DNA of 24,787 nucleotides, taken from assembly GCA_038239195.1 (NCBI GenBank), contig JBBSEZ010000106.1, forward strand, positions 1-24,787, given 5' to 3'. Under the pieces are notes generated by a model, which was not told where the DNA came from, did not search any database, and saw only the letters and a program-made list of their open reading frames with translations. The position numbers were made by a program, and so were the translations under genes. Every line of letters starts with the position of its first letter. Position 1 is the stretch's first letter. This stretch comes from JBBSEZ01 sp038239195 (lineage in GTDB: Bacteria; Planctomycetota; Planctomycetia; Gemmatales; Gemmataceae). This document shows, one piece after another, positions 1-7,295 of this stretch.

Positions 1-1
1 C

Positions 2-1927
2 GTGGCGACGGGCCGGGCCCTGTCGTCGCTCGCCGGCCACGCCGGCGGTACGTACGCGGTCGCCTTCAGCCCCGACGGCAAGTTCCTGGCCTCCGGCGGC
101 ACCCACCCGGACGGGACCATCGTCCTGTGGAGCGCGGCCGAGGGCAAGGAGGTGCGGCGCTGGAAGGCGTCGGCCCACGCCGTATACGCCCTGGCCTTCG
201 CGCCGGACAGCAAGTCTCTGCTCTCCGGCACGAGCAGCGAGCCACTGCGGCTCTGGGACGTCGCCACCGGGAAGGAAGTGCGCGCCTTCCGCGACCGGCC
301 TTACGGCCACGTGGATGCCCTCGCCTTCACCCCGGACGGCAAGCACGTGGCCTCGGCGGGGTGCTGGGAGCGCGGCGTCTACCTCTGGGACGTGGCAACC
401 GGGCGCGAGGTCAGCCCGTTCGCCCGCCATCACGGCGAGGTCGCGGCGGTCGCCTTCTCGCCCGACGGCAAGCTCCTGGCCACCGGCAGCTCGGACCGCA
501 CCGTCGGGCTGTGGCACTTGCCCACCGGCAGCGCTGCGGGGCGCCTCCGCGGACACCCCGGCCCAGTCCTGGCCGTCGCCTTCGCCTCGGGCGGGGAGCT
601 GGTCGCCTCCTCGGGGGAGGGCGAGAAGGTGGTGCGCCTGTGGCATCGCCGGACCGGGCTGCCGGCCCGCACCCTGACGGGAGGACGGTTTCCCTTCACC
701 TGCCTGGCCTTCTCTCCGGATGGCAAGCTCCTGGCCGCCGGGGAAGGGGTTGGCCCGCTCTCCCTGCCGGGCTTCGCCGCGCCCGACGGGGCCGTGCTGC
801 TGTGGAACGTCGCGACGGGGAAAGAGGCCCGCAAGCTCCAGGCGAAGGCGGGACGGGTGAGCGCCGTCGCGTTCTCGCCCGACGGCAGGCTGCTGGCGAC
901 CGCCGGCCTCGACGACGGGGCCATTCACCTCTGGGACGTCCACACCGGGGCGGAGCTGGCCCGGCTCGAACGCAGCACCGACCCCGCCGCGCCGCGGGGC
1001 ATGTTCGAGGGGACGTTGGCGCTGGCCTTTTCTCCCGACGGGCTGACCCTCGCCGCGATCAGCTTCTACGAGCACAAGAGCAACACCGTCCCCCTGGCGC
1101 CGATCAGGCAACCCGAGCTGCGTGCGGTCAGCCTCTGGGAGGTAGCCACGGGGAAGATGCGCCGCGAGGTGCAGTTGCCGAGAAACCGTGTCCGCAGTGT
1201 CGCCTTCGTGGGCCCTCGTTCCCTCGTGCTCGGGGCCAGGGATGGCGCCCTTCTCACCCTGGACCTGGCGCGGGACGCGTGGCTCCCCCCGGTGCGGGGA
1301 CACCGAGACGCGCTGGCCGCCCTGGCGGTCTCCCCCGACGGACGGTCCTTTGCCACCGGCAGCCTGGACACGACGGCCCTCCTCTGGAGGGCCGAGCCCG
1401 TCATCGGCCCGAGGCCGCAGAGGAAGACGCGCGCAACCCCGCGCCAGCTCGAGGCCCTGGCGGACGACCTGAGCCGGGCCGACGCGCCCCGCGCCTACCG
1501 GGCCGGATGGGCGCTGGCGGCGGAGCCGGGCGCGGCGGAGGTGCTGGCCCGCCGGGTGCGGCCCGTTCCGATGGCGGGGAAAGAGCGGATGCAGGCGCTG
1601 ATCGCCGGCCTGGGCGGCGACGAGTACCAGGCGCGCGAGGAGGCCAGCGGCGAACTGGAGCGTCTGGCGGACCTGGCGGCGCCGGCCGTGCGCGAAGCGC
1701 TGCGCGCGCGGCCATCCCTGGAGGTGCGGTTGCGGGCGGAACGGTTGCTGGCGCGGCTCGGGCCGACCGGGCTCGCGGCGGCCTCGACGCGGGCGCTGGA
1801 GGTGCTGGAGCAGGCGGGCACGCCGGAGGCGAGGCGTCTGCTGGAAGCGCTGGCGAAGGGAGCGCCGGCGGCGCGGCAGACGCAGATGGCGAAAGCGGCG
1901 CTGGGCCGTCTGATGGCTCGGCCGTAG
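2..1927 (+). CDS. WD40 repeat protein with helical C-terminal domain (5' partial)
   Basis: The frame is open from the window edge, and its first residues (VATGR) look like the end of a WD blade, so the N-terminus lies outside the window. About ten WD40 units follow over residues 8-468, most with the core AFSPDGK-LLA-G and ending in LWD or LWH. Residues about 480-641 hold no WD repeats. They are Ala/Leu/Arg-rich and helical, with a segment near residue 540 (GLGGDEYQAREEASGEL) that looks HEAT-like. In planctomycetes this tail is often joined to WD40 propellers that belong to larger proteins with a kinase or sigma-factor-like N-terminus, so the missing part could be such a domain. A scaffold role is inferred from the fold; the partner is unknown. 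The stop is TAG at 1925-1927. Confidence 0.9.
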   Translation: MATGRALSSLAGHAGGTYAVAFSPDGKFLASGGTHPDGTIVLWSAAEGKEVRRWKASAHAVYALAFAPDSKSLLSGTSSEPLRLWDVATGKEVRAFRDRPYGHVDALAFTPDGKHVASAGCWERGVYLWDVATGREVSPFARHHGEVAAVAFSPDGKLLATGSSDRTVGLWHLPTGSAAGRLRGHPGPVLAVAFASGGELVASSGEGEKVVRLWHRRTGLPARTLTGGRFPFTCLAFSPDGKLLAAGEGVGPLSLPGFAAPDGAVLLWNVATGKEARKLQAKAGRVSAVAFSPDGRLLATAGLDDGAIHLWDVHTGAELARLERSTDPAAPRGMFEGTLALAFSPDGLTLAAISFYEHKSNTVPLAPIRQPELRAVSLWEVATGKMRREVQLPRNRVRSVAFVGPRSLVLGARDGALLTLDLARDAWLPPVRGHRDALAALAVSPDGRSFATGSLDTTALLWRAEPVIGPRPQRKTRATPRQLEALADDLSRADAPRAYRAGWALAAEPGAAEVLARRVRPVPMAGKERMQALIAGLGGDEYQAREEASGELERLADLAAPAVREALRARPSLEVRLRAERLLARLGPTGLAAASTRALEVLEQAGTPEARRLLEALAKGAPAARQTQMAKAALGRLMARP

Positions 1928-2054
1928 CGTCGGGAGGCCCCCCAGGAGGCATGCGCGGCGCGGGCCTCTGAATCTGCCCTGGCGTCTCATCGCCCCGGAC
2001 GCTATCGTCCGCCCCGCTATCGGAAGGCCCATCAACCCAGGGGAGGGAAGCGGC

Positions 2055-2594
2055 ATGAGGAACTGGTTCATCGCGTCGGTCGGGGCCCTGCTACTGGCCG
2101 TGCCGGCGTCGCGGGCCCGCGGGGAGTATCCAACCTGCTGCACGGGCGGCAGTTGCTCCGCCGGCGCGTCGATGCAGGAGGCCAAGGCCGAGCTCGAGAA
2201 GGCGAGCGCCGCGGTGGCGCAGCATGCCAAGGCCCTCGAATTGGCGCGGGCCGCCCTGGCGTCAGCCAAGGCCAAGGTGAAGAAGGCGGCCGAGGCCGGG
2301 ACGAAGCAGGTCAAGGCAGTCGGCTGCTGCCCCGCCTGCGACGCTTGCACCGGCGTGGCCGGCAAGCTCGACGCGATCCTCAAGCGCCTGGACCAGATCG
2401 AGCAGCGCCTGGGGGCATTGGAGGCTCGCGGCGCGTACCTGACCACTCCCTATTCCTACCCGCAGGTCGCGCCCACGCCTCTGGCCCACTACGGCCCGGT
2501 TCAGCAGCCAACTATGCCCGTCGCCCCGACAACTTCGACCGCCGTGCCCGACCCGACAAGCACGGGCACGCCCTCGGCCCTGCCGCCCCGCTGA
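2055..2594 (+). CDS. Small secreted Cys-rich coiled-coil protein, function unknown
   Basis: This 179-residue protein is not recognised as a named family. Residues 1-23 form a signal peptide (MRNWFIASVGALLLAVPAS, then a likely cleavage at ARG). The mature protein has a Cys cluster (C28, C29, C34), an Ala/Lys-rich coiled coil at about 40-88, a second cluster CCPACDAC at 91-98, a short second coiled coil at about 101-125, and a Pro/Thr-rich disordered tail from about 130. The ATG at 2055 follows a good ribosome binding site (GGGGAGGG, about 5 bases upstream). Seven Cys in an exported protein suggest disulfides or metal binding, and the coiled coils suggest oligomerisation; both are inference. 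It stands alone, 127 bases after the WD40 gene on the same strand. Confidence 0.75.
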   Translation: MRNWFIASVGALLLAVPASRARGEYPTCCTGGSCSAGASMQEAKAELEKASAAVAQHAKALELARAALASAKAKVKKAAEAGTKQVKAVGCCPACDACTGVAGKLDAILKRLDQIEQRLGALEARGAYLTTPYSYPQVAPTPLAHYGPVQQPTMPVAPTTSTAVPDPTSTGTPSALPPR

Positions 2595-2610
2595 GGTCAG
2601 CCCAACGCAG

Positions 2611-2647
2611 CGGGGCCGTCGGGGCGGAACACGCCCTGCCGACCCCG
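2611..2647. terminator. Imperfect GC-rich hairpin between convergent genes
   Basis: Arms 2611-2626 and 2632-2647 pair at about 13 of 16 positions around a five-base loop. The hairpin lies between the convergent ends of the Cys-rich protein gene and the 2741-3238 gene, where a bidirectional terminator would be expected. There is no U-tract, so factor-independent termination is uncertain. Confidence 0.35.
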
Positions 2648-2740
2648 TTACGTTTCTCGGCGGACGCACTCCCCACCGCTCGCCGCTTGTCTCGCAGTAT
2701 GCCTTGGTCGTGAAGCGGCGTTCGGGGCCGGGCGCACGTT

Positions 2741-3238
2741 TCAGGGCAAGAACGACCACCTGTTCAAGGCCGGCCCACATTGTAGGCCAGTCACGACGCC
2801 GGCCTGCGCGGCGGGGACCGAGGGATCGAGACCGTTCAGGGTGCCCAGCGGGGTGCGGTCCGGCCCGTACAGGTTCACGGCGGGAATTCGCGGGTCAAAG
2901 GCCCATGCGCCGAACGTGTAGCTGACAGGCGGGATGAGGCTGTAGCAAAAGAAACTTGGCCCGCCCGTGGCGTTCGGGAGCCCGACCCAGGTGCGGTCGC
3001 TGTTGAGCGCGAACCCCGACCCGAAGCGATCCGCGATCCCGACCGTTCCGAGGCGGACGCGCACCCTGGGCCCGGGGAAGAAGCCCACCGGTTGCAGGCG
3101 AGCGGTCGTGTCGGCGACCAGGCGGGGCGCCAAGAGCGGCCCGTCCGCCCCAGGCGTGGACCAGGCGTGGCCGGGCAAGACGAAGGCGGCGCAAGCGGCG
3201 AGCAAGAGCAGCGAAGGAAACGCGATGAGCCGGGCCAT
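2741..3238 (-). CDS. Secreted hypothetical protein (165 aa)
   Basis: The frame extends further upstream, but the ATG at 3238 is preferred because GAGGTG sits about five bases before it and the product then begins with a clean signal peptide (MARLIAFPSLLLLAACAAFV, likely cut near HAWS). The remaining 140 or so residues are rich in Gly, Pro and aromatic residues, with short beta-like stretches and two Cys in the last third. There is no PEP-CTERM anchor, transmembrane segment or catalytic motif that I recognise. The C-terminal part (NLYGPDRTPLGTLNGLDPS) resembles the generic beta-rich secreted proteins common in planctomycetes. It is separated from the next minus-strand gene upstream by about 200 bases, so it probably has its own promoter. 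Confidence 0.6.
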   Translation of the reverse strand: MARLIAFPSLLLLAACAAFVLPGHAWSTPGADGPLLAPRLVADTTARLQPVGFFPGPRVRVRLGTVGIADRFGSGFALNSDRTWVGLPNATGGPSFFCYSLIPPVSYTFGAWAFDPRIPAVNLYGPDRTPLGTLNGLDPSVPAAQAGVVTGLQCGPALNRWSFLP

Positions 3239-3438
3239 GTTGCACCTCATTCCCAGGGCGGAACAGGGGTGATCGTTGGGCTGATCTACCCAGATGCAAA
3301 TGGGGTGCCGATTGACGCCCCCTTGACCTCCGCGAGGGCGAGCCGGGCGGCAACTCACATTGGGTTGAGGGGGAGCGCAGGAAGCCTCCACGGGGCATCC
3401 CGCCAGTCCGGCGATCTGTCAACGCCCCGCGCCTTGGC

Positions 3439-3834
3439 TCACTTCCTCTTGACCAACCGAATTTGCCTGGCGTCGTCGATCTCGATCCGTGGCACCTTGT
3501 CCATCTCCTTGACGGTCCCGATGGCCCAGACCTTCTTGCCCTTGAAATGCTCCGCGGGGCTGCCGATCCCCGCCGCCTTGAGGGAAGTTGCCCCCGCCTT
3601 CGTAATCACGATCGCGAAGTTCTTCTCGTTGCCGAAGTCCGTCTCGGAATCGAGGTAGATCTCCCCGCGCTTCGCCAGCCGATCCTTCGCGGCCCGGATG
3701 GTCATCTCCACCGCGATCTTCTCGCCCACCGTCTTGCGGGCCTCGACCGGAGTGAGCGGCTTGCCCTCCGCGGCAGCGAGCAGGCTCGCCCCCAGGACCA
3801 CAACCAGGATTGTCCAGGATTGATGCGCTCGCAT
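3439..3834 (-). CDS. Secreted OB-fold-like small protein
   Basis: A 131-residue product starts at the ATG at 3834, which follows GAGGAGG at good spacing. An in-frame GTG at 3849 sits in the ribosome binding region and is less likely. Residues 1-22 are a signal peptide (ending LLAAAEG). The rest reads like a small exported OB-like domain: VGEKIAVEMTI near residue 36, IYLDSETDF near 60, NFAIVI near 71, and a closing FKGKKVWAIGTVKEMDK-like strand pair. Similar segments occur in planctomycete periplasmic proteins of unknown role, so the fold assignment is by pattern only. It lies 11 bases downstream of the molbindin gene on the same strand, which implies co-transcription and a possible link with molybdate, although nothing in the sequence shows metal binding. 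Confidence 0.7.
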   Translation of the reverse strand: MRAHQSWTILVVVLGASLLAAAEGKPLTPVEARKTVGEKIAVEMTIRAAKDRLAKRGEIYLDSETDFGNEKNFAIVITKAGATSLKAAGIGSPAEHFKGKKVWAIGTVKEMDKVPRIEIDDARQIRLVKRK

Positions 3835-3845
3835 GGCGGTCCTCC

Positions 3846-4049
3846 TCACTGCTTGTCGATCAACACCTCGGTGGACTTGATGATGGCCCGGACCTCGTCG
3901 CCGGGCTTCAGCCCCAGCGACTCCGCAGACGTGCGCGTGATTGCGGACACGACCTCCAGTTCTCCCACCTGGACCACCACCTCCGCCATCACCTCGCCGA
4001 GTTTAACGGACTTCACCGTTCCCTTGAACTGGTTGCGGGCACTGAGCAC
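3846..4049 (-). CDS. mop: Molbindin, molybdate/tungstate-binding Mop-type protein
   Basis: The 67-residue product is a single TOBE/Mop domain: it begins MLSARNQFKGTV, continues with VKLGEVMAEVVV and SAITRTSAESLGLKPGD, and ends EVRAIIKSTEVLIDKQ. These are the canonical features of cytoplasmic molbindins, which assemble into hexamers that store molybdate or tungstate, and the length equals that of the family. The frame is open far upstream, but the start is the GTG at 4049, seven bases after a near-perfect AGGAGG. It is divergent from a ModE/ModA-like fusion gene 78 bases away, so it is a likely target of that regulator, and it is followed by a small secreted OB-like protein. Confidence 0.92.
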   Translation of the reverse strand: MLSARNQFKGTVKSVKLGEVMAEVVVQVGELEVVSAITRTSAESLGLKPGDEVRAIIKSTEVLIDKQ

Positions 4050-4127
4050 GATCTTTCCTCCTTGGTAGAATGGTTTGAAGTGTTGGAAAGCTGGCCGTTC
4101 CCTCATCCTATTCCCGGAAGAGGTCTT
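4050..4127. promoter_or_regulatory. Divergent promoter region of the molybdenum module
   Basis: These 78 bases separate the start of the molbindin gene from the start of the ModE/ModA-like gene, so both promoters and any operator should lie here. I see a short palindrome (TTCCCGGAA at 4111-4119) directly before the regulator's ribosome binding site, and no match to the classical AT-rich ModE box of Escherichia coli. The regulatory role is inferred from position. Confidence 0.45.
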
Positions 4128-5243
4128 ATGCCGCCGACTCCACCGAACCGGAGCGGTCCGCCCTCCGCGAGCCCCGCGCCGGGGGGAGAGTTGCCCTCCC
4201 GCGGAGAGGGCTGGGGCATCGGCCTGCGCGTCTGGGTCGAACGATCCGGGCAGTCGATCCTCGGGCCGGGCCGGCTGGAACTGCTCGAAGGCATCGACTG
4301 CCATCACAGCATCAGCGCCGCTGCCCGCCACGTCGGAATGTCTTATCGGCGGGCCTGGGAGCTGGTCCAGAGCATCAACGAGGCGGCCGGCGAGCCGCTT
4401 GTCGCCGCCGCGACCGGCGGCGTCCAGGGCGGCGGGGCACGACTGACGCCGCTGGGGCGCTGGGCCATCGTCGCCTTCCGCGAGGTGCAGGCACAACTCC
4501 AGCAGACGGCGAGGGGCCTGCTCCTCCGGCCCCGCGAACGCGCTCCTTCTGCCACGCTGCACGTCGCGGCTGCGGTGAGCCTCGAAGAAGTCGTCGGCCA
4601 GCTCCTGACCGACTTCTGCTTGCAAACGCCCGGCGCCTGCGTGCGGGCGATCTACGGCTCCTCGGACGAGTTGGCCGACCTCCTCCTGGCCGGAGCGCCG
4701 GGAGACGTCTTCCTGACCGCCGACCCCCACCAGCTCGAACGCCTTCTGGCAGCGAACCTCATCCACCGGGAACAGCAGGTTTCCCTGGCCGACAATGGGC
4801 TGGCCGCGATCTGCCTTGCAGCGCGAAGCCTGCCCGTGCGCAGGCCGACCGACCTCGCTCGAGGAGCGGGGCGCATCGCGCTGGCCTCGCCCGCCTGTCC
4901 GCTGGGGGGCTACTCGCGCGCCTATCTGGCGAGCTTGAGCCTCTACGATTCGCTGGGTCAGCGGGCCATCTGGGTAGAAAACTCGCGGGCGGCGGTCGCA
5001 GCGGTTCGCGCCGGGCAAGCCGACGTCGCGCTGGTTTATGCGAGCGACGCCACCCGCGCCGAGGGCTGTCAGGTGCTGTTCCGCGTCCGCCGGCTTCCGG
5101 CGCCGATCCGCTACCGCGGCGCGGTCCTCCCGCGAGGGCAGGAGGCACTCCCGGCCAGGCAGCTGCTCGCCTTCCTCTCCTCCCCCCGGTCGGCTCGCCG
5201 CTTCCGCAAGTGTGGCTTCCTGGTCGTCCAGGATCGCGGCTGA
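4128..5243 (+). CDS. ModE-like HTH / ModA-like molybdate-binding domain fusion regulator
   Basis: The 371-residue product begins at the ATG at 4128 (GAAGAGG upstream). After a Pro-rich leader (1-28), residues about 32-125 match the ModE N-terminal winged helix: ILGPGRLELLEGID, SISAAARHVGMSYRRAWELV, and the wing ending GGGARLTPLGRW. Residues about 143-367 match a ModA-type periplasmic-binding fold: LHVAAAVSLEEVV, YGSSDELADLLLAGAPGDVFLTAD, ENSRAAVAAVRAGQADVALVYASDA, and a final FLSSPRSARRFRKCGF. No signal peptide or transmembrane segment is present, so the binding-protein domain should be cytoplasmic and act as a ligand sensor in place of the usual ModE TOBE domains. No modABC transporter lies in the window. 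The divergent molbindin gene supports control by molybdate or tungstate. Confidence in the domains is high; the target genes are inferred. Confidence 0.88.
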   Translation: MPPTPPNRSGPPSASPAPGGELPSRGEGWGIGLRVWVERSGQSILGPGRLELLEGIDCHHSISAAARHVGMSYRRAWELVQSINEAAGEPLVAAATGGVQGGGARLTPLGRWAIVAFREVQAQLQQTARGLLLRPRERAPSATLHVAAAVSLEEVVGQLLTDFCLQTPGACVRAIYGSSDELADLLLAGAPGDVFLTADPHQLERLLAANLIHREQQVSLADNGLAAICLAARSLPVRRPTDLARGAGRIALASPACPLGGYSRAYLASLSLYDSLGQRAIWVENSRAAVAAVRAGQADVALVYASDATRAEGCQVLFRVRRLPAPIRYRGAVLPRGQEALPARQLLAFLSSPRSARRFRKCGFLVVQDRG

Positions 5244-5314
5244 CGTCGTTCGTCTCCTCCCCATCGCACCGTCTCCTGGCCGCCAGGGGCTGCCCCTGCG
5301 ATGCTGCTCGCATC

Positions 5315-5336
5315 GTTATTCCCAAATGGGAACAAC
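5315..5336. repeat. 22-bp near-perfect palindrome upstream of the pilin-like gene
   Basis: GTTATTCCCA and TGGGAACAAC flank a two-base centre with a single mismatch between the arms. It lies 39 bases before the start of the DUF1559 gene and 72 bases after the regulator gene, in one of the few A/T-richer spots of the window. It could be an operator for a dimeric repressor or part of a terminator for the gene upstream. Two shorter inverted repeats lie just before it (5284-5298 and 5299-5315). Confidence 0.45.
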
Positions 5337-5374
5337 GCGCTGCAAATTCGTCCCACCCAGGAAGGCTCTTTCCC

Positions 5375-6181
5375 ATGCACAGACGACGGGGCTTCACGCT
5401 GATTGAACTGCTGGTCGTGATCGCCATCATCGCCGTGCTGATCGGCCTGCTTCTCCCGGCGGTTCAGAAGGTCCGGTCCGCGGCAGCTCGCATCCAGTGC
5501 GCGAACAACCTCAAGCAGATTGGACTGGCCATCCACAACTACCACGATACGCTGGGCACCTTCCCGCGCTACCGCCGCTGCGACACCGCGTCGGGCCTCT
5601 ACGACACCAACTGCTTCGCCCTCACCTCGGCCACCACCTGGACCGGCCCCAACGAGGTGTGGTGGGCGCCCTACGACAACCGGCCCGCGCCCTCCAATCC
5701 GACCAACGCTCGGGGCGGCCCCAACCCCGACAACACCTACGGCAGTGGCGGCTACCCCGCCGGCTTGCTCTGGCCCTTCCTCGAAGGGAACCAGAAGACC
5801 TTCAAGTGCCCCAACGGCACCGACCCGGTCACGGGGACAACCTTTCAGGTCAGTTACGGGATGAACTACGTCAACGGAGGGCCCAACGGGAAGACGCTCG
5901 TCGAGCTGACCAACGGCAACGGCACCTCCAACATCCTGATCGTCTGGGACCACGCCAAGACGCCCGGCTGCGCCGACTCCACCCACGCGGCGACGGCCTC
6001 CAACCCGCGCGGCCCCTGGCCCTTTCCCGACGTCACGAGCCCGAAGACTCATTACCCCGATCAGCGGCACGTGAACGTCTTCAACGTCCTCTACTGCGAC
6101 GGGCACATCAGCGGCATGGCCCCCAACGACCTGGGGACGAGCCTGTTCCTGGCCAACGGCAACGCCTCTACTTTTCCTTGA
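5375..6181 (+). CDS. DUF1559 pilin-like (type II secretion G-like) protein
   Basis: The 268-residue product starts at the ATG at 5375, after AGGAAGG. Residues 1-30 are a type IV prepilin-like leader and N-terminal helix: MHRRRGFTLIELLVVIAIIA, with Gly then Phe at the expected prepilin peptidase site and Glu at position 5 of the mature chain. The helix continues with LLPAVQKVRSAAARIQCANN, then LKQIGLAIHNYHDTLGTFP, which is the hallmark of DUF1559, a family greatly expanded in planctomycetes. The C-terminal VLYCDGHISGM matches the usual family ending. These proteins are thought to be exported by a pilus or pseudopilus system and processed like pilins; their cargo role is unknown. Its 3' end overlaps the convergent WD40 gene by 14 bases. 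Confidence 0.93.
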   Translation: MHRRRGFTLIELLVVIAIIAVLIGLLLPAVQKVRSAAARIQCANNLKQIGLAIHNYHDTLGTFPRYRRCDTASGLYDTNCFALTSATTWTGPNEVWWAPYDNRPAPSNPTNARGGPNPDNTYGSGGYPAGLLWPFLEGNQKTFKCPNGTDPVTGTTFQVSYGMNYVNGGPNGKTLVELTNGNGTSNILIVWDHAKTPGCADSTHAATASNPRGPWPFPDVTSPKTHYPDQRHVNVFNVLYCDGHISGMAPNDLGTSLFLANGNASTFP

Positions 6182-6657
6182 TCGGGCGAGAACGGCGGGC
6201 CCCGTGGCTGCTCAACATCGTGCCCACGTCCCAGAGCGTAACGTTGCGGTCGATGCCTCCCGTCGCCAGCGTCTTGCCGTCCGGACTGAAGGCCAACCCG
6301 CGCACGTCCTTCTCGTGCCCGCGAAGGGCGAGAAGTGCCTTCCCGGAACTGTCCCACAGCCGGATCGTGCTGTCGTGGCTGGCAGAGGCCACGGTCTTGC
6401 CGTCCGGGGAAAAGGCCACGGCGGTCACCATGTCCTTGTGGCCGGGCAGCGTCGCCCGCGCCTTTCCCTGGAAGTCCCAGAGGATGACCGTCCCGTCCTT
6501 CGCGCCCGAAGCAAGCGTCTTGCCGTCCGGCGCGTACGCCAGGGCAGGTGATCGTCTTCTTGTGGCCCTTCAAGGTTGTTGGGGATTGCCTGCCCGCGGA
6601 CGCGGCGCATGCCGCCAGGAAAAGGAGGCCGGCGGGAAGACAGACAGCGGGAGTCAT
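6168..6657 (-). pseudogene. Short secreted WD40 protein interrupted by a frameshift
   Basis: The start is the ATG at 6657 (AAGGAG about 10 bases upstream), giving a signal peptide (MTPAVCLPAGLLFLAACAAS) and the first half of a WD40 unit (LKGHKKTITC). There the frame breaks. The rest (AYAPDGKTLASGAKDGTVILWD and two further units) is in another frame down to 6168. Removing one G from the GGG at 6542-6544 joins the parts as ITCLAYAPDGK and gives 162 residues. The whole has only three WD40 units, too few for a propeller, so it may oligomerise or be a fragment of a longer gene. It is either a pseudogene or a one-base sequence error. It overlaps the convergent DUF1559 gene by 14 bases. Confidence 0.8.
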
Positions 6658-6978
6658 CGGCGGCAACTCCTTGGGTGGGACCTGATCGAGGTTGGCACCC
6701 TGGGCGGTCTCGCTACCGTTACGCAACGACATACTTAGGCCCCGAAAACTGGCCCCGGCTAACCTACTCCGGCGGCCCGCGAAAGGGGAGAAGGAGCGCA
6801 GGCAAGCGGAAGAGCCCCGCGCCGGCAGTCAAGGCGCAGGTGACGGTACGGGATCGCTCGAGCCTGGTCCCGAGACCGCCTGACCGCCTCGACGAGCGAC
6901 ACAACCCAGGAGCCCCTTTCTCGACGAAGCAACCGTGGAGCAGTCGGCCCCCGACCTCGTCAGCAGCGGGAGAGTAAC
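6658..6978. other. Gene-free divergent intergenic region
   Basis: The 321 bases between the WD40 gene (minus strand) and the frameshifted small protein (plus strand) hold short open frames, but none has a credible start, ribosome binding site or protein-like composition. Promoters for both flanking genes should lie here, but I cannot place them. No tRNA-like cloverleaf or strong hairpin was seen. Confidence 0.5.
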
Positions 6979-7295
6979 GTGAACGTCTGCGTCCGCATCC
7001 AGTTCGAGTCGCCCGGCGCTGCCGAGCTCGCATCCCTGCGCTCCCTGGCTCGCAGCCTGACGAACGGCCCCAAGCACGTCCGCGTCTTCGCCGACGGGCC
7101 CCCGGCTGGCTGCTCGCCGAGTTCGTCGTGCCCACCGAGGCCCAGTCCACGGCCGTGCCGAAGATCGGCCGCGCGATTCGGTTCTGGGTAGACAACCGGA
7201 TGGGTTCGTCGATCGCCTTCCCGAAGTCCGAGGCGGAACGAGCGCAGGCGGGCTTTAAGGCCGAGAAACGTCGCAGACGCCGGAGGGCGACGTGA
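6979..7295 (+). pseudogene. Small hypothetical protein, frameshifted, coupled to deaminase gene
   Basis: From the GTG at 6979 (GGGAGAG upstream) the frame codes for about 40 plausible residues (MNVCVRIQFESPGAAEL through HVRVFADGPP) and then loses sense at the run GGGCCCCC at 7096-7103. In another frame, coding resumes at once with GWLLAEFVVPTEAQSTAV, IGRAIRFWVDNRMGSSIAFP and a very basic tail (AEKRRRRRRAT), ending in TGA at 7293-7295. Adding one C to the run would give a 105-residue protein. The final TGA overlaps the deaminase ATG (TGATG), a translational coupling arrangement that would be unlikely if the second frame were noise. The family is unknown; the basic tail suggests nucleic acid contact. 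Pseudogene versus homopolymer error cannot be settled from the sequence. Confidence 0.6.

Noticed and set aside
127..1971. Second plus-strand frame overlapping the first WD40 gene
   Set aside because: Arg/Gly/Pro-rich shadow without domains; the WD40 frame explains the stretch fully.
4050..5264. Minus-strand frame upstream of the molbindin start
   Set aside because: It is continuous with the molbindin frame, but the family covers only the last 67 codons and the best ribosome binding site lies at 4049. The rest is antisense to the ModE/ModA-like gene.
5111..6106. Minus-strand frame opposite the DUF1559 gene
   Set aside because: Gly/Val-rich antisense composition; the plus strand has a textbook prepilin leader.
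6692..6720. TTGGCAC resembling the -24 half of a sigma-54 promoter
   Set aside because: No TTGC-type -12 element follows at the required spacing.
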